From the NCBI GenBank assembly GCA_036897525.1, contig JAYMTJ010000040.1, positions 1 through 64,000 of the forward strand: a stretch of 64,000 nt of DNA, given 5' to 3'. Positions 39,700 to 52,349 of the stretch are shown piece by piece (positions within the stretch are counted from its first letter, which is position 1; each line of letters opens with the position of its first letter). The notes beneath the pieces were generated by a model. The model saw nothing but the letters and a program-made list of their open reading frames with translations. It made no database searches and had not been told where the DNA came from. Both the position numbers and the translations under genes were made by a program. The stretch is from Pelargonium x hortorum (taxonomy: Eukaryota; Streptophyta; Magnoliopsida; Geraniales; Geraniaceae).

Positions 39700-42600
39700 A
39701 GCATTCCTCATGTCCCCTGTAAAGTCTAATAGCTAAGGTAAGGATTGAGGATTAAACCAAACAAATACAAATATAGTGGACTATAGGATTGACTTATACC
39801 TTAGAAGACTCGAAACCTTTCCTTTGCAGTATCCGAGATTATAAAAACTCTTACTTAAAAGACCTCTCATACATGTCCTACGAGCCTTAGCTGTTGAGGG
39901 TTATGAGTCTTTATCTTTCCCTGTATTCTATAGTAGGATAGATAGTATTCTAGTAGGTAAGAAAAAGACCTCTTGTTCTCTTCGTAGTTATTACTTATAG
40001 ATTTTTTTTAGATAGGATAGAAACTTAGACTTAGAGATTCGTAGTGCCTTAAGCTCCCTAAAAATTGACTAAAATAAAATGAACCTTTTCATTTTTTATT
40101 ATATATAAAAGGAGTTCAAGTACTTATCCTCGGCACAATTTAGTGGAATGGAGTAGCTCGGAAGTTACTGGAGTCTTTTGCTCGCCGGATGAAATCAAAC
40201 AAAGATAGAAGTTTTGCCTATCAAGAATCCCAATCCCATTACTCTGAGTTTTAGGCTTTTAAGCGGAGGCTTCTCCTTATTTAAGTAAGTACTTAAAAAA
40301 CAAACCTGCTGGTTTATGATATCAGGAAAGTCTTTAGCTTTCTGGGTCCTGAGAAAAAACGACTTTAATCTCTAAATGACTCTTCACTCCTGGATTCTTT
40401 ACTTTAAAAGGAGCTTTTGATGCGGCTAATTTAAGCTAAGATATGTTCATACTGGATATGCAGTCAGTCGGTGAACTTAAATACAAACTTTGTTTAATAA
40501 ATAACCAATCTTAAGAAAAGACTGCAGAGATCGTTGTAGTTGATCAATAATGCTGATAAAGTTACTTTAAGGACCCCCCTTAGACCTTGAACCTACGATA
40601 TCAGATACAAATTACGACTGTTTTACCTGGTTTAGAAAAGAGATATGAAGGAGGCTCTGAATAAATAATTGGAGGTGTTCGTAAGTGGCTCGAAGAGGAA
40701 AGAAATCGCAGAAAAGAGAATTCAAAATAGGTGTTAAAGGTTTTCCCTCAACTATTATCGAAATAATAGAGTCTTTCATACCTCTGTAAAAATGTTCTAT
40801 AAGGTGATGGGCAATAGAGGGGTCTTGTTTAATTCGAAAAGCTGTCAAGTTAGTCGCTTACAAAGAGTCTAGCATTCCTCTAAAATCCAAGCATTACCAC
40901 TGCTAAAGAGGCGTAAAGAACTCCTTTTTCCAGGCGTCTCGGCCCGGAGGACCTTCTAAATCAACATTTCCTTAATTAACTTATATAACAACTCTTAATT
41001 CTTAACTTTGACTAAAGCGATGCCCTATCATTTTGGGTTTGCCTGAAGTCCTTTACAGTTCATCCTAGTAGAGACAGGACTCTTTCTACAAAATGCCACT
41101 GAATAAAAAAAATCTAAGAGATGGGTATTATATCTCGAGCTTTGTTCCCGATACTTTTATTTAAAACTTCTGAGTTAGATATTTTATGACTATTTCCGTG
41201 CACCTTAACGCAAGCTATTCAACCTGCGCGTATGCATTTATCCTGGTAATTCTCCTTTCAATTTTTAAAGAGTAACTTGCCGGTTTAGTACTTTTCCAGG
41301 TCTCTGTATCTTGGCATTTCAAGAGAGAATCTTTAATAGTTAGTTGCCCTCGGTGTTCTTATGTTTCTATAAGCGCCAGTACCACACAACAGGCAAAGGC
41401 TTTCTTTTAAAACGGGGGATTTGCTTTCTTCTAGTTCTACTTTCTTGTCTTATAGAGTATCCAGATAGAAGGGGGATTCCTAACCATATAGTTAATAAGG
41501 GGTTCCAAGGCCCTTAAGGATAGGTGTTAAATCAACAGCTTACAGAATTGCAGCATTTTTTTTTTGAAAGTCTTTTACTTTATTTAATTGGGTTCGGTAA
41601 AGATTTTAATTAAGGAAATGGGGAGTTTTGAGCAACTGTTTAGTTTAATTAGAAGAGTCACAAACATTATTAGGTAATTTAAGGAATTACTTGTGACTTG
41701 GATCCGGGCTATTCTTATCTGGAGCTTGGTTGGAGAGCCGATACAATCTAAGCTTTTTATAGCCGGTATAAGGTCTAAAAATACAAGAGAATCTCTTGTT
41801 CTTGTGTTTTTGTTTGTTAATGATAGCAGTCCTTTGCAAGCCCAATCCTTAAGGAGCCGGTACAGCTAGATCTAGCTCAGAAGACTAAGAAAGGGTATGG
41901 ACATAAAGGACTCTAACACAGTTTTTTGCGGTACTTAGTCAAGTAGTTTCTTTTTTACAGAATATCCTACTTTCCGGTCGACCCTTTTTTGCTATTTAAA
42001 CCAATTCCCCCTTAACCTACTTGTTTTGGCTTTCTATTCTAAAGAGTATCTTCGTTGAGTTGATAAGACTTTCCTTACACTTCCCAAGCTATTTGTTAAT
42101 GAATTTCCCTTACTTGTTAAACTTCATTACCCCTATTTTAACCTCTAAAAGCATAAATTCAAATAATAGGAAAGAAACCAAAGGAACACGAGAACAAAAC
42201 CTTTCATTACCAACTCGTAAGCTGATTAGTTAGATTTCTAGAGTTCAGTATCTACTACTTTTTCAGTACGAAAAATCTTTATTAGCTCTCATTGCTAGGG
42301 CTTTCTAGGCTTTCCCCTGTATTATAGGTAAAGCGAGTTCCCAGTAAAGAAGAGACTTTAAGAAGTGAAGTCTTAAAAAAAGTAGACATATTTTATACAT
42401 TTTTTGACTTTCATTGTTCTTAACAACCCGGTGCGCTTATGAGAGTTAGACTTTGTAGCTAGAGAATAAAGAAAGTTATCACCTGGAAGGTGTGGGGAAT
42501 ACTGTTTGTTGTTCTAATGGAGCTTTTGTACATTTAGTGTATCTATAGGAAGTATAGAAGAAAAAGTTCATAAGATTTAAGATAGAATAAAAAAAGTATA

Positions 42601-43285
42601 ATAAAGTTAGTATATTCGTTATTTAGTATTGTAGTTTGTTTTACAGGTTTAAGGATAATTCCTAAAAAGTTGATACATTGAAGCCCTTATACCTTGGATT
42701 TCCCTTATTTTAATTATCTACCTTTTATGTCCTGCAACTTTTATATCCTAGAAATTCAAAAAAAAAAAACGGGGTAACAATAACCAGAAGAAATTCTCCC
42801 TAAGTTGTATCTTATAAATAAAACTGCTTGCTTTAGCTTTAGTTTATACATGGTCATAAGGATCCTTACAGTTCGATAGTTATGTCCTATGTATCCTAGT
42901 TTACATTCTTTATCGGTGCAGTCAAATTGGGATACATTAAAATGAAATCTTTGCTTGTGCTTCTCTAAGCTGTCAGTGTGGTCTTCCTGAGCCCTCCGTC
43001 CAAAAACACTATTCCCAACATAATATAATAGGGGGCACATACCATTTTAGGATTTGAAGACTGCGAGTACGAGTAATAGGTTCAACTCCTGTTCATAGTC
43101 TTAAATATTTTTTGAAATATTACCCGATACTTATACTCTTCCTATTTTTGACAGCCCAACTCTTGTTTACTCTTATCTTATGCCAGCCCTGTTTCTTAAG
43201 AGACTTTTCTTAGATATACCCGTTCCACGGGGTTTCTTCTAAGGGAGCTGAGTACCAGCCTTATAAGTCTTTGTATTGTTGTAGC
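39700..43285. other. Noncoding spacer
   Basis: No gene recognised. A T-arm-like motif ATAGG-TTCAACT-CCTGT at 43076-43092 forms 5 of 5 pairs (one wobble). The 3' strand TCATAGT has no acceptor partner upstream and no anticodon arm is found, so it is not called as a tRNA. GTTCTAATGGAGC at 42511-42523 belongs to a short dispersed motif. Confidence 0.55.
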
Positions 43286-43289
43286 CAAT

Positions 43290-43315
43290 AGCTATTGTAT
43301 TCCCTAGCTTATTAG
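43290..43315 (+). repeat. Dispersed repeat family A, copy 2
   Basis: Counterpart of the block at 39457-39485. It is followed by a similar GAAGTCTTATAAG stretch where copy 1 has GGTCTTCTAAT. It lies about 200 bases upstream of a family B copy. Confidence 0.55.
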
Positions 43316-43493
43316 GTTAGGAAGTCTTATAAGTATTCTATTTATTAGTATTGCATTACTATTATTGGTTAGTAATGTTTAGAAAAGTATAGTATAATAG
43401 CCAGTTGTTCTATTCTTATTAAAGTATATTCCTTTTGTGTTTGTAGCTACTACTACTAAAGAGAGGGATTGGCATTAGCCCGGTTTTATGTAG

Positions 43494-43556
43494 TATAACG
43501 GAGGAAGGGAGATGCAAGATAGTGTATTGAATATCCTGCTTACGCTATAAGACCAA
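43494..43556 (+). repeat. Dispersed repeat family B, copy 1
   Basis: The element reads TATAACGGAGGAAGGGAG, then an ATGCAAGATAGTGTATT block, and ends CTTACGCTATAAGACCAA. Two diverged copies lie at 52280-52338 and 54010-54077 in the same orientation. The conserved parts are the purine-rich start (GGAGG/GAAGGRA) and the end (CTATAAGACCAA or equivalent). Function unknown; no open frame spans it. Confidence 0.55.
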
Positions 43557-46500
43557 CATCAAGACTTAAACTTCAGTAATAAGTATGCTGTAAAAACGTG
43601 CTCTTCGAAGAGGTCTAAAAGGGAACCTTGCAACTTTAAAATAGGAGTTCAAATCCCAAATTTTATTTACAAAGACTCTCGTAAACTTAATTTTAAGGGC
43701 TCATAAACCCAGGGAAAGTCCAGTCCCTTTTATTAGCGTTTTTAATTGTGTAGTTTTAGGTTGTCGTTTATTTTATATACAGTGTAATTGAAGGGCTTAA
43801 ATTGGAGGTAGCTCCGCGTTAGTTTCAAATAAGTAATACTCGTTTAAGATAAAAAAGCTTCAGTTGTAAACACTGAAACAAGGTTTTGGAAAATGAAATT
43901 AGCAGTTAAATATCTCTTTGTTTTTTGTTTGAGAAAAAATGCTTTTAAGGTAAGATCGAAAATGACAAATCAAATGTCTGGGTTTCATATTAGTAATACC
44001 TATCTATAACAAGCCATTCCCATTTAACTCTATAAAATATTCAAAGGAATTGGCAGGCTCCTCGCTTCTAAAAGCTGTGAGAGACTTTATCTTTTTAGGA
44101 ATTATATATAGTTACCACTTTTAGCTTTAGCATTCAATTTCGTACAAAATCTTAGGAATAGGTAAAGAACAACTAGAGTTGCTTTCTTCATATTCTGATT
44201 CTGGATATAAGAAATTTGGGAGTTAAAGCAATCCGTTTCCAGTAAAGAAAATAGAGTATAGCTACAAAGACTAAGCCTACCAGACGGGTAGTACAAAGAC
44301 TTAGATAGGTCTAGGTATGAAATACGGTATTATGAAGCGTATGAGAGGGAGTAAGATTCTGAATAAGAACTTGGGGTTTGTGCTTTTAGGGGTTAAAAAA
44401 GAGTTTTCTTAGTCTTAAGAGTGTTGTGCGACTTGAAACCCATGGCTTTACGAAGCGAAATGCTCTTATATAGAATGACAGAGTCTCGAGTTGATTGTTA
44501 GTTTAGTTAGTTGTTATCTAAAATAACTGTGCTTTTACTAGGATTTTCCAGAAGGATAAAGCTCATAAATTTAATAGTAATTCTTTTCTATCTAAGTGAT
44601 TCTCTACTTTTATACAATGATGTTCGCATAAAGTTATCGCTCAGTTTTTTCTAGGTACTTTTCTCTCTATTTATTATAAGCTGAAACTAAGTTAATTGGA
44701 ACAAGAACCGGGCCGCATTACCTTAGGTTTTCCTTAGCCAGGTTTTCTAGGCTTATATCTAACAAGAGTCCCCGCCAGGATTCCTTAAAATAAGGATATA
44801 CTTGTATAGTATAGCTAGGGCGGGCAAATCCAAAACAAAGCTTTTCAACCTCTTTAGTTTTGGTAGTGTATTAATAACCTTTTACTTAGTAAGCTGTTAA
44901 AAAAGAAAATAAGAATTTTATCTACTGTGGATTACTTGAGATTTTGGTAATATCTGTAATTATATATAAAGGAATTCTTTATCTAGGGGAAAACTCATAA
45001 ACTAGCGTTGCTTACTACACAAAATGCTACAGACTCCTGAAAAGCAGAAACTAGGCCTGGGGGTTAAACAGAATTCTAAAGTTCCTTGTTAAAAAATACG
45101 GGTTAAAAGAGTATTGTGACAGGGTAATTATTAAAAGAAATAAGCCTAACTTTCTTGTATTAGCTATCTATAGTCAATCCCGTTTTCTTGACATCGGGTA
45201 CCTTTTTTTAAACCTTTTCTAACGGCTTCCGTTACAAGTGTCGCATAAAGTATAAAGAATTTGCGAGCGAATCGGGACCCCCTTTCTCTAACTATCAGAA
45301 ATGAAAGATACTCTGAAAGGGGCTAAACTATTTGAAATGTTGTGATCACCGGCTTGCGAAGCTCTGTTTTTTAGTGCCCTATACCCGAATTTGTATTCTC
45401 CTGTTAATTGAATGCGAAGTTAGAGGGGTTAAATGTACTTGCAAAATAAGGATTCTTTATATTCAAAGCCTTAATAATGTATTTTCCATTTTTTAACCAG
45501 ATAAAGATAATGAATTGAAAAAAACTTTGTTAGTTTCTTTAGGGTTACCTAAAAAGACCTGATTAAGAACTCAATTTTCTATATCTATATTTACTTTACA
45601 ACTCTTTTCTAGCTTATAGAAAAGAAAAATTTTTAACTTCAGGTAGCCCCCGCTTGAAAAGAAACCTTGAAGCATAGTGTTTTAACTACGTTTATTTTGA
45701 AAATAACTCCCATACTCTTTTGAACTTTTTTAAGTAACTTGCCATAACAAGGACTAAGAATACGGGGGCCTCTCTAGAAACTTGGGAATGAAGCGCTAAC
45801 AAATTTCTTAGAATACCCATGCGGAGAGTATACTGATATTAAAGGATTCCCGGTTTGTATTAGGCCGATACTTTTTAATAGTAAAGCGAGGCTTATTAGT
45901 CTTTATTAGAACCCGTGGGCAGTATGTATATAGAAGTGGACACAAAATGCAGTACTTAGTATAACAAATGAAAGAAGAGCCTTGAGCTTTTAGGTTTTTT
46001 GGGGATGGAAATCTAAGTGCCATAAAAATCACACAAGTACCAAACAAAGGATACCGGAATAGCCTGTTTAATATTTAGATTCATCCAGGTCAATGCTCTT
46101 ACAAAAAACAACTAGAAGTAATCCTATTTACTTCCAAGTCTAAAAGATTACGCATTAACTAGTCAAAGACTTCCTTAAGGCCCCGGTTATATAAATTAAA
46201 TAGAAAGACCTTAATTCTTCAAAAACTGCAAAAGTTCACTTCAATAAAGAGCTGCTCAAAAAGAGTCTAATACTCTAAAATAAAGCGTATTCTGTTACCC
46301 TTATAGGAATTTTAGCTCTATATTACTCTACATATGCACGCACGAAGCTAAGAGTTAGACTTTTGGGGTTTTACTTGTTGGTACTAAGTAAAGGTCAATT
46401 AGAATAGAAACCTCAAATCCCCAGATAAGCTCTGGCAATATGAAGTTAGGAGATAGTCCTCAATATATGTATTCAAAGAAGTCGCTAAGGAGAGATCCCA

Positions 46501-47587
46501 AGATTTACCCTACCACTGACAAAAACGTAATTATTATTATCCTATATTTAACTTTATAACACGTTCCATCCATTTTTTAGTCTTATCAAGGTTAAACCCT
46601 TTGATTTATTACCTAACTAAATAAATATAAATAGAAAACAAATTGCAATTTTCTAGAAATTCTCAATCAGAACCTAAAATGCTTCCAGATATGAATGAGT
46701 GTTTACTGCACTACAATTTTTCTTACCTGTTATGCATATGAGACTTATAACCCAATTTTTCAATTTAATAAATAAGAGCCCCTTTGCTCTGGAAACGTTT
46801 GAGTGCAGTCTAGTATTCCCTAATATTATGGGGGTCCCTTATGAAAAAAAATGTAACAGTGCGATTATGCTGGCGAAAAATAAGAAGACTTTACAATAAA
46901 CTAAGGCGCTTACTTAAAATCCTTAAGCATTCAGAGTTAATCTCTAAAACTACTTCGCTATAAGAAAAATATAAGCTACATAAACATAATACAAAGAGAT
47001 TGTTTACACTTTTCTTAAGGCTTACTTAGGGATATATAGCACATACTAAAATCTAAGAGCAAGGCTTATTATCAATTGGAATAGACTTCTATTTATTCAA
47101 AGGGGTTTTTTGCTACTCTTAGCTTCGCCCAATAAAGAGGTGGTTAATAGCCCCTCTTACACTTCTACTCAGTTTGGTATGAAATATTGCTTTCAGGAAA
47201 AGTAAGAGCACCCCTTAAATGTCATTTTGGGTCTTGACTCTATCTAAAAGCAGACTTCCTAGTAAATGAAATAGATTGACAGCTCCTTACTCTTAAGATT
47301 TCTTCAGGGCAACCGGGAAAGATAAAATCTAGAGACACTATAAAGGCTTAAAAAGAACTCCTTTTATTGGTGCCAGAATTTCACTATTATAGAAAAACTC
47401 TTTGAACTACTTTAAAAGATTCTAGCTAACACAAAAACTAGCTTAACAAGTGCCCTATTTCGAAGAATGAAGAATACTATTACAAGATCTATTAGACTCT
47501 ATTTTTTCTAATTAACTAAAAAAAATCTAATAAGAGTAACTAAGTAAGACTATATAATACATTTTACTAACTAATAAGTAATCTAAC

Positions 47588-47611
47588 AGCTCCCCATTAG
47601 AACAGGAAGAA
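47588..47611 (-). repeat. Inverted copy of the TTCCTGTTCTAATG motif
   Basis: On the minus strand it reads CTTCCTGTTCTAATG followed by GGGAGCTG. The first part is identical to 8470-8484, and TTCTAATGG-AGC also occurs at 42511-42523, 38853-38866 and, with changes, 24942-24954. Confidence 0.5.
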
Positions 47612-50600
47612 GATCCAAACAAAAGGCCCGTACCCAGAAGAGTCAAGCCCAAAAGATACTCCGTTGTTTAAGAGGACAGCTCTTACTCATAATAAATAGC
47701 ACAGAAGGTCCTAACAGGTAAAGCAAAGAGCAAACGAGTTATGGAGAATAAGTAGGTCAAAAGGAAGCTGATATGTTTATGAATGGAATAAGAGAAGGGT
47801 CCGGCATTTCCTGAGGTTTTTCCTATCTTTCTCAGTCTTTTATAAGCACAGAGAACACAAGAGGGATATACCTTAGTAATGCACCATAGACCTATATACC
47901 CTTGGTCTAAAAAAACGGATTAAATAGAATGTTAATAAAAACTCTTTCTTCTCTTGTATATTTAGTTATGAAATGTCATTCTAAACTAACATTAAAGCGT
48001 GGAAGCCAACTTATTACAGCTATAAGAGCCTCTACTCGATACCTAAAATATTAGTTAACACTAGCCCTTCCCAGACGGACTATATAAAATCCGTTCTAAA
48101 AAAGCGATTCCTTCCTTATTGGATCCTGGGGCCTCCTCGCAAAAACCAAAAACTCTTTTTATGTATACTAAGTCAGAGGCCACTCAAGATGTAATTAGAA
48201 CTTTATTCCCCAAAAGGACAGCTCAAAAAAAGAAGCTTCCGAATACTATACTATATAAGAATAAACTAGGGTAATATAAAAAGACTTTTTTTATAGTTGC
48301 AACAAAGAACCCCCTCTCGAGCTCTATTATAGAAAACCTAGTAATAAAAAATCAAGAGTTGGGCTTTAGATTAGTAATACAGTAAATTCAATACACGCAG
48401 GTATATTAAAAAAACTAACAGAGATCCATTAGCTCCTGCCAAAAAACTTGTAAATAGAAACTCCCTCATCAGTATAGGTAAAGTCTAGTAGCTAAGAGTA
48501 TTGTTCCCAGTTTTCTAGCAAAGCTAATAAATTGAGTAAATATAAAGAAGTAAATTGTATGCTTTTTTTAGGATTTCAAGAAGGTATATCCAAGGAAGGG
48601 GATAGGGGAGGTACAGAGTAACTAAGTCATAAGAGGTAGGTGTCTATAAGGTAAGTATGTAGTATCTAAAAAAACTCCTAACAATTTATATAAGTTAATA
48701 TTTTAAGAGTGCCCTTCCTTAGCTTTAGTATAGTTAATGGACTTTAGCAGGTGTTTAAAAGTAGAGTTTAAGGGTTATTGAGAGTCTTAAATTTTCAATC
48801 TTTTAGAGTTTCTTATTCTTAAGCCGAGTCTCCCTAGAATGGTAGTTTCAATTCTCAAGCTTTGCTAACTAATTCAGGGCCTTCAAAAAAAATTAACTAA
48901 TATTATCTCATCCACAGGTTTTGTCTCTTATTCTTTCTACTCTCTTTTCCTTTTGAAACTTAATTAAGTCCTGTCCTACAAAATACTGAGGTACAACAAC
49001 CTGTAAGAAAGATGTTTACCCTCTCCTCGCCTTCACTCTTTCATTTTAAATGGGATCTCCTTACTCTCGAATAAAGCTGAGAAATTGGATATTGTAAATA
49101 TTTCTATAATACATTTTAGGGAATACTTTGGACTATTAATAGGATAGGAAGACCTTGGGTTTTTCTAAAGAAAAGGAAGGGAGCTATACATGAGAAGAGT
49201 TGACCAAGTAAATAGACTATCTTTCTACAAGCGAAATCAAGCCTTTGCTTCAGGGAGTCATATAATTTACCTATTAGAAGAGATGCATACTAGAAATCTG
49301 TGTTTGAGAAAGGTATTTTGAAGTCTCTTTTTCCTGATATACTTTACTATATACCCGGCTTAGTCTCTATTTTATACCTCTTATTATTCTTATTCTATTC
49401 GACTTTTCTTTAATTGTAATGGGTCCTATTAGATAGAGAGCCCTAATCTAAGCAGCCGAGTCTTTGCTAATGTCGAAATCTTGCTGGGAACCCTGGATGT
49501 AATATAAAATCCTAATTTAATAAGGAAAACTCGTCAAAAAACTGTGCCCGTTATACCTGTACTGTAGACTCTCATCCCTTATAAAGGGGACCCCTTGCGT
49601 ATATAAATATACTTTCAAACTGGGATTAAGTTAAGTAATACCCAACAACTGGGAGAAGCCTAGAAACCACGTCTAAAGTTGCAAAAGATTCCTGGTGGTA
49701 CCGGTTTGAAACCCAGGGCAATACACATTATTTCTCTTTTTTATGAATTCAGAGACGGGGACTTTCTAGGTTGGTTTAACTAAAAAAGCCTCAAAAGCAA
49801 TATTCATGCAGAGTTTGATACTCTCTAGATGGAAAAGAAATAATATAAAGAGCATCTTATGTAACCTTTTTTTTTCTTTGGCATAACAATACTACAAACT
49901 CGAATTAGGACTCTTCGGAATTATTGAATCTTCTTACAATTTATGATCAAAAAATTCTGGATTTAGCCCCCCATATGTAGATAAAGTTAATTTACTGAGT
50001 TTTTAACTATACGTGCTCCTTTGTTAACCCTGGATAGTTTTTAATAATACCCCTAATTGTAATTTAGTACCTCTATTTTCAAAATCTGAGTTCTAGTCTT
50101 CTAAAAAAAAATGCAGGGAATGGATAGAAATTGCACCTAATAAAACTGAAAAGGCCGCCCCCAGAGCCCAGACTTATTAGAGTATTATGATACTTGTAGA
50201 AAATTGTTGAAGATAGAAGACCTGTGATTCTGAATCCACAAAATTTTATTAGCCCTTGTGTAACTTCCCCTGATTATTAATTAAAAAAAACTGGTTTAGA
50301 AAAAAGGGTAAAGTTGGCAAGCTAAAGTAAGTAGTTCCACTAGATTATATTCACACTACTTATTTAAATACTTGAGATTTAAAATAAAGAAATCTACTTT
50401 TTTAATAATTACTCGGTCCCTTCCGGATTAATTAGAACAGGAAAAAGCAAATACTTATTCTCGTAGCATGCATGCCAACGCTAAACTGCGGATATTGTAT
50501 AATACTTTATCCTATATGATCTGCAGCAGCTAACCAACACTTGAGCCCCTTTTTGTTAAAATTGATGTAGAATGTAATCACTTAAATAGAAATAGATCTT

Positions 50601-51034
50601 TATTTCTCTCTCAGGCTCATGGAGTTCGAGACTCTCCTACTAAAAGCAAGACTTGGGATTGAAAGTAGAACGATAACTTATCAACAAGAAAGAGGTTCAA
50701 ATCCGCCCGTCGGTTATGTATAGTACCTCAGGCCCACTGTTTATTAAATTACTTAATTATATTCTATAGTTTTAACGCGAACAGGATTAATAGAAAAGAA
50801 AATCGACTTTGTTGATATTTTCTATTAAGATTACATTTTAATTAAACAGGGCTGACTATTTATATTACCGATAAACCAAGAAATCCTGCTTAATTGAAAT
50901 TGAATTTCGGTATTAGCTATCGAAGTAGCTAGCATCAAATTGGATTTTCGAAATGAGAAAGAAACACCCGCGAATGTAACAATCCAGAGATTCCTCTTTA
51001 ATAGTTTATAGGAGCGTCGTTTTGTATATGCATA

Positions 51035-51101
51035 AAGTCTACGGCGGAGGCTTAGTTCCGAAACAGAAAATGAATCCGTGGTTCTAATCCTGTTAGACTA
51101 G
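51035..51101 (+). other. tRNA-like fold with acceptor and D arm only
   Basis: AAGTCTA (51035-51041) pairs with TAGACTA (51094-51100) at 6 of 7 positions. Inside, CGGA (51045-51048) pairs with TCCG (51057-51060) around an 8-base loop GGCTTAGT, as a D arm would. A GGTTCTAATCC block at 51080-51090 resembles a T loop but its stem does not form, and no anticodon arm is present. At 67 bases it is short for a tRNA. It may be a truncated tRNA relic or a chance fold. Confidence 0.2.
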
Positions 51102-52279
51102 GCCCAAGGCATCGCCTAATTAATGTAATAGAATTATTCAGGTTTCTTATAGGGCTAGATAAAGTCTTTCTTTTATCAACTTTTCCAAGGCTCAAACCAA
51201 ATTGAAAGTAGTTTTCAGCAGCATTTATAGACTTGGACTTCCTATAATTAGATACTTTATTCTATCTTGTACATATCAAAGGTAAATGCTTTTATTACAT
51301 ATTTCTAAAAAAGGGCCTCCTTATAAGCTACCTCAAGGTTACCCTAAAGTCCTGAGGGAGCGCTCTTATACTAAGGAAACTCTTGAACGATAGACACTAC
51401 AAATACTCCTGCTTATTTTGTAGCTTTATTAGGGTATTATACGGGAACTAAGGGACTTCCGTAAGTTTTCTTGAGTGTACTCCATCTACTAGAACTCCCT
51501 AACTAAATACGGACTTTAGCCTCTACTTCTTTACTGGAAACTCATTTGCAAAAAAACCTACCCGTAAAAAAAATCCAAAAATGACTCCTTATATAATTTA
51601 TACTCCTCCTCTTTAGATAGAAGATCCATATCTTGGTTTTCATAGCTAATTTTTAATTAAAGCGTACAAAAGGTATACAGTTTAAGTAGTAAATCTATAG
51701 TAAAAGCTCTTACACTTTTATATAAGTGTGGTGTATAGCTGAAGTGAAGGATGAATCAAAATGGATATAGGTAGTTGGTAATCTTTGATTTAAGTCTGCG
51801 AAGGGCTTTTTATAACAACAGGATTTTGAAAGCTTGGCATTCATTTGTTTTAAGAGGAACCTTAGAAAGAGAAATCCTATATAAAGTAAGGCAGAAGAGA
51901 ATTACTTATATCTAGAGCATGCTTTTTTTTTAAGTGTCGATATCTAGATCCTTAATAGGGCCTTTCTTAGTCTTAGTTAGTTTAGTCACAAGTCTTTTTC
52001 TAAGAGGGTGGGCCAATATGTTTCCTTTTACGGGGCTCTAATGCTTTTTTTAGTCCTTACCTTAAGCTAGCTGCTCTATACTTGTCTTATAACCTGTCTT
52101 ATGGTTCCTTGTCTTTTTTTATTGTCTCCTAGCTATTAACAGTACTTAAGATTTAAAGTGAATAGACCCTGTAAGTACTCGTCTTGTAAGGGATCTCCTG
52201 TTCCCGGGCTCTTATCATTAAATGAGGGTTGAAACTTAATAGTACATACCATTAATCCTTCTACCTGACTGAAACTCTG

Positions 52280-52338
52280 TGAAGGGAAGGAAATGCATTC
52301 TAGTATCTAGGTAGAACCATCTTACACTATAAGACCAA
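52280..52338 (+). repeat. Dispersed repeat family B, copy 2
   Basis: It reads GAAGGGAAGGAAATGCATTC, then TAGTATCTAGG, and ends CTTACACTATAAGACCAA. The end matches copy 1 (43494-43556) except for one base, and the purine-rich start is shared. Confidence 0.5.
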
Positions 52339-52349
52339 TTCAAGAACAA

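Larger units (their letters stand above)
43560..52275. other. Noncoding AT-rich spacer with weak tRNA-like motifs
   Basis: No protein gene or rRNA recognised. T-arm-like motifs occur at 50620-50636 (TTCGAGA loop, 4 of 5 pairs) and 50691-50707 (TTCAAAT loop, 3 of 5 pairs), both without acceptor partners. A hairpin AGAAATA-GATCTT-TATTTCT-like lies at 50588-50607. The sequence near 49814 (AGAGTTTGAT) matches the first ten bases of the classic SSU 5' motif but does not continue as one. Confidence 0.55.

Noticed and set aside
49813-49823. AGAGTTTGAT, the first ten bases of the SSU rRNA 5' motif
   Set aside because: The next bases do not continue as CCTGGCTCAG, and a ten-base match is not surprising in 64 kb.
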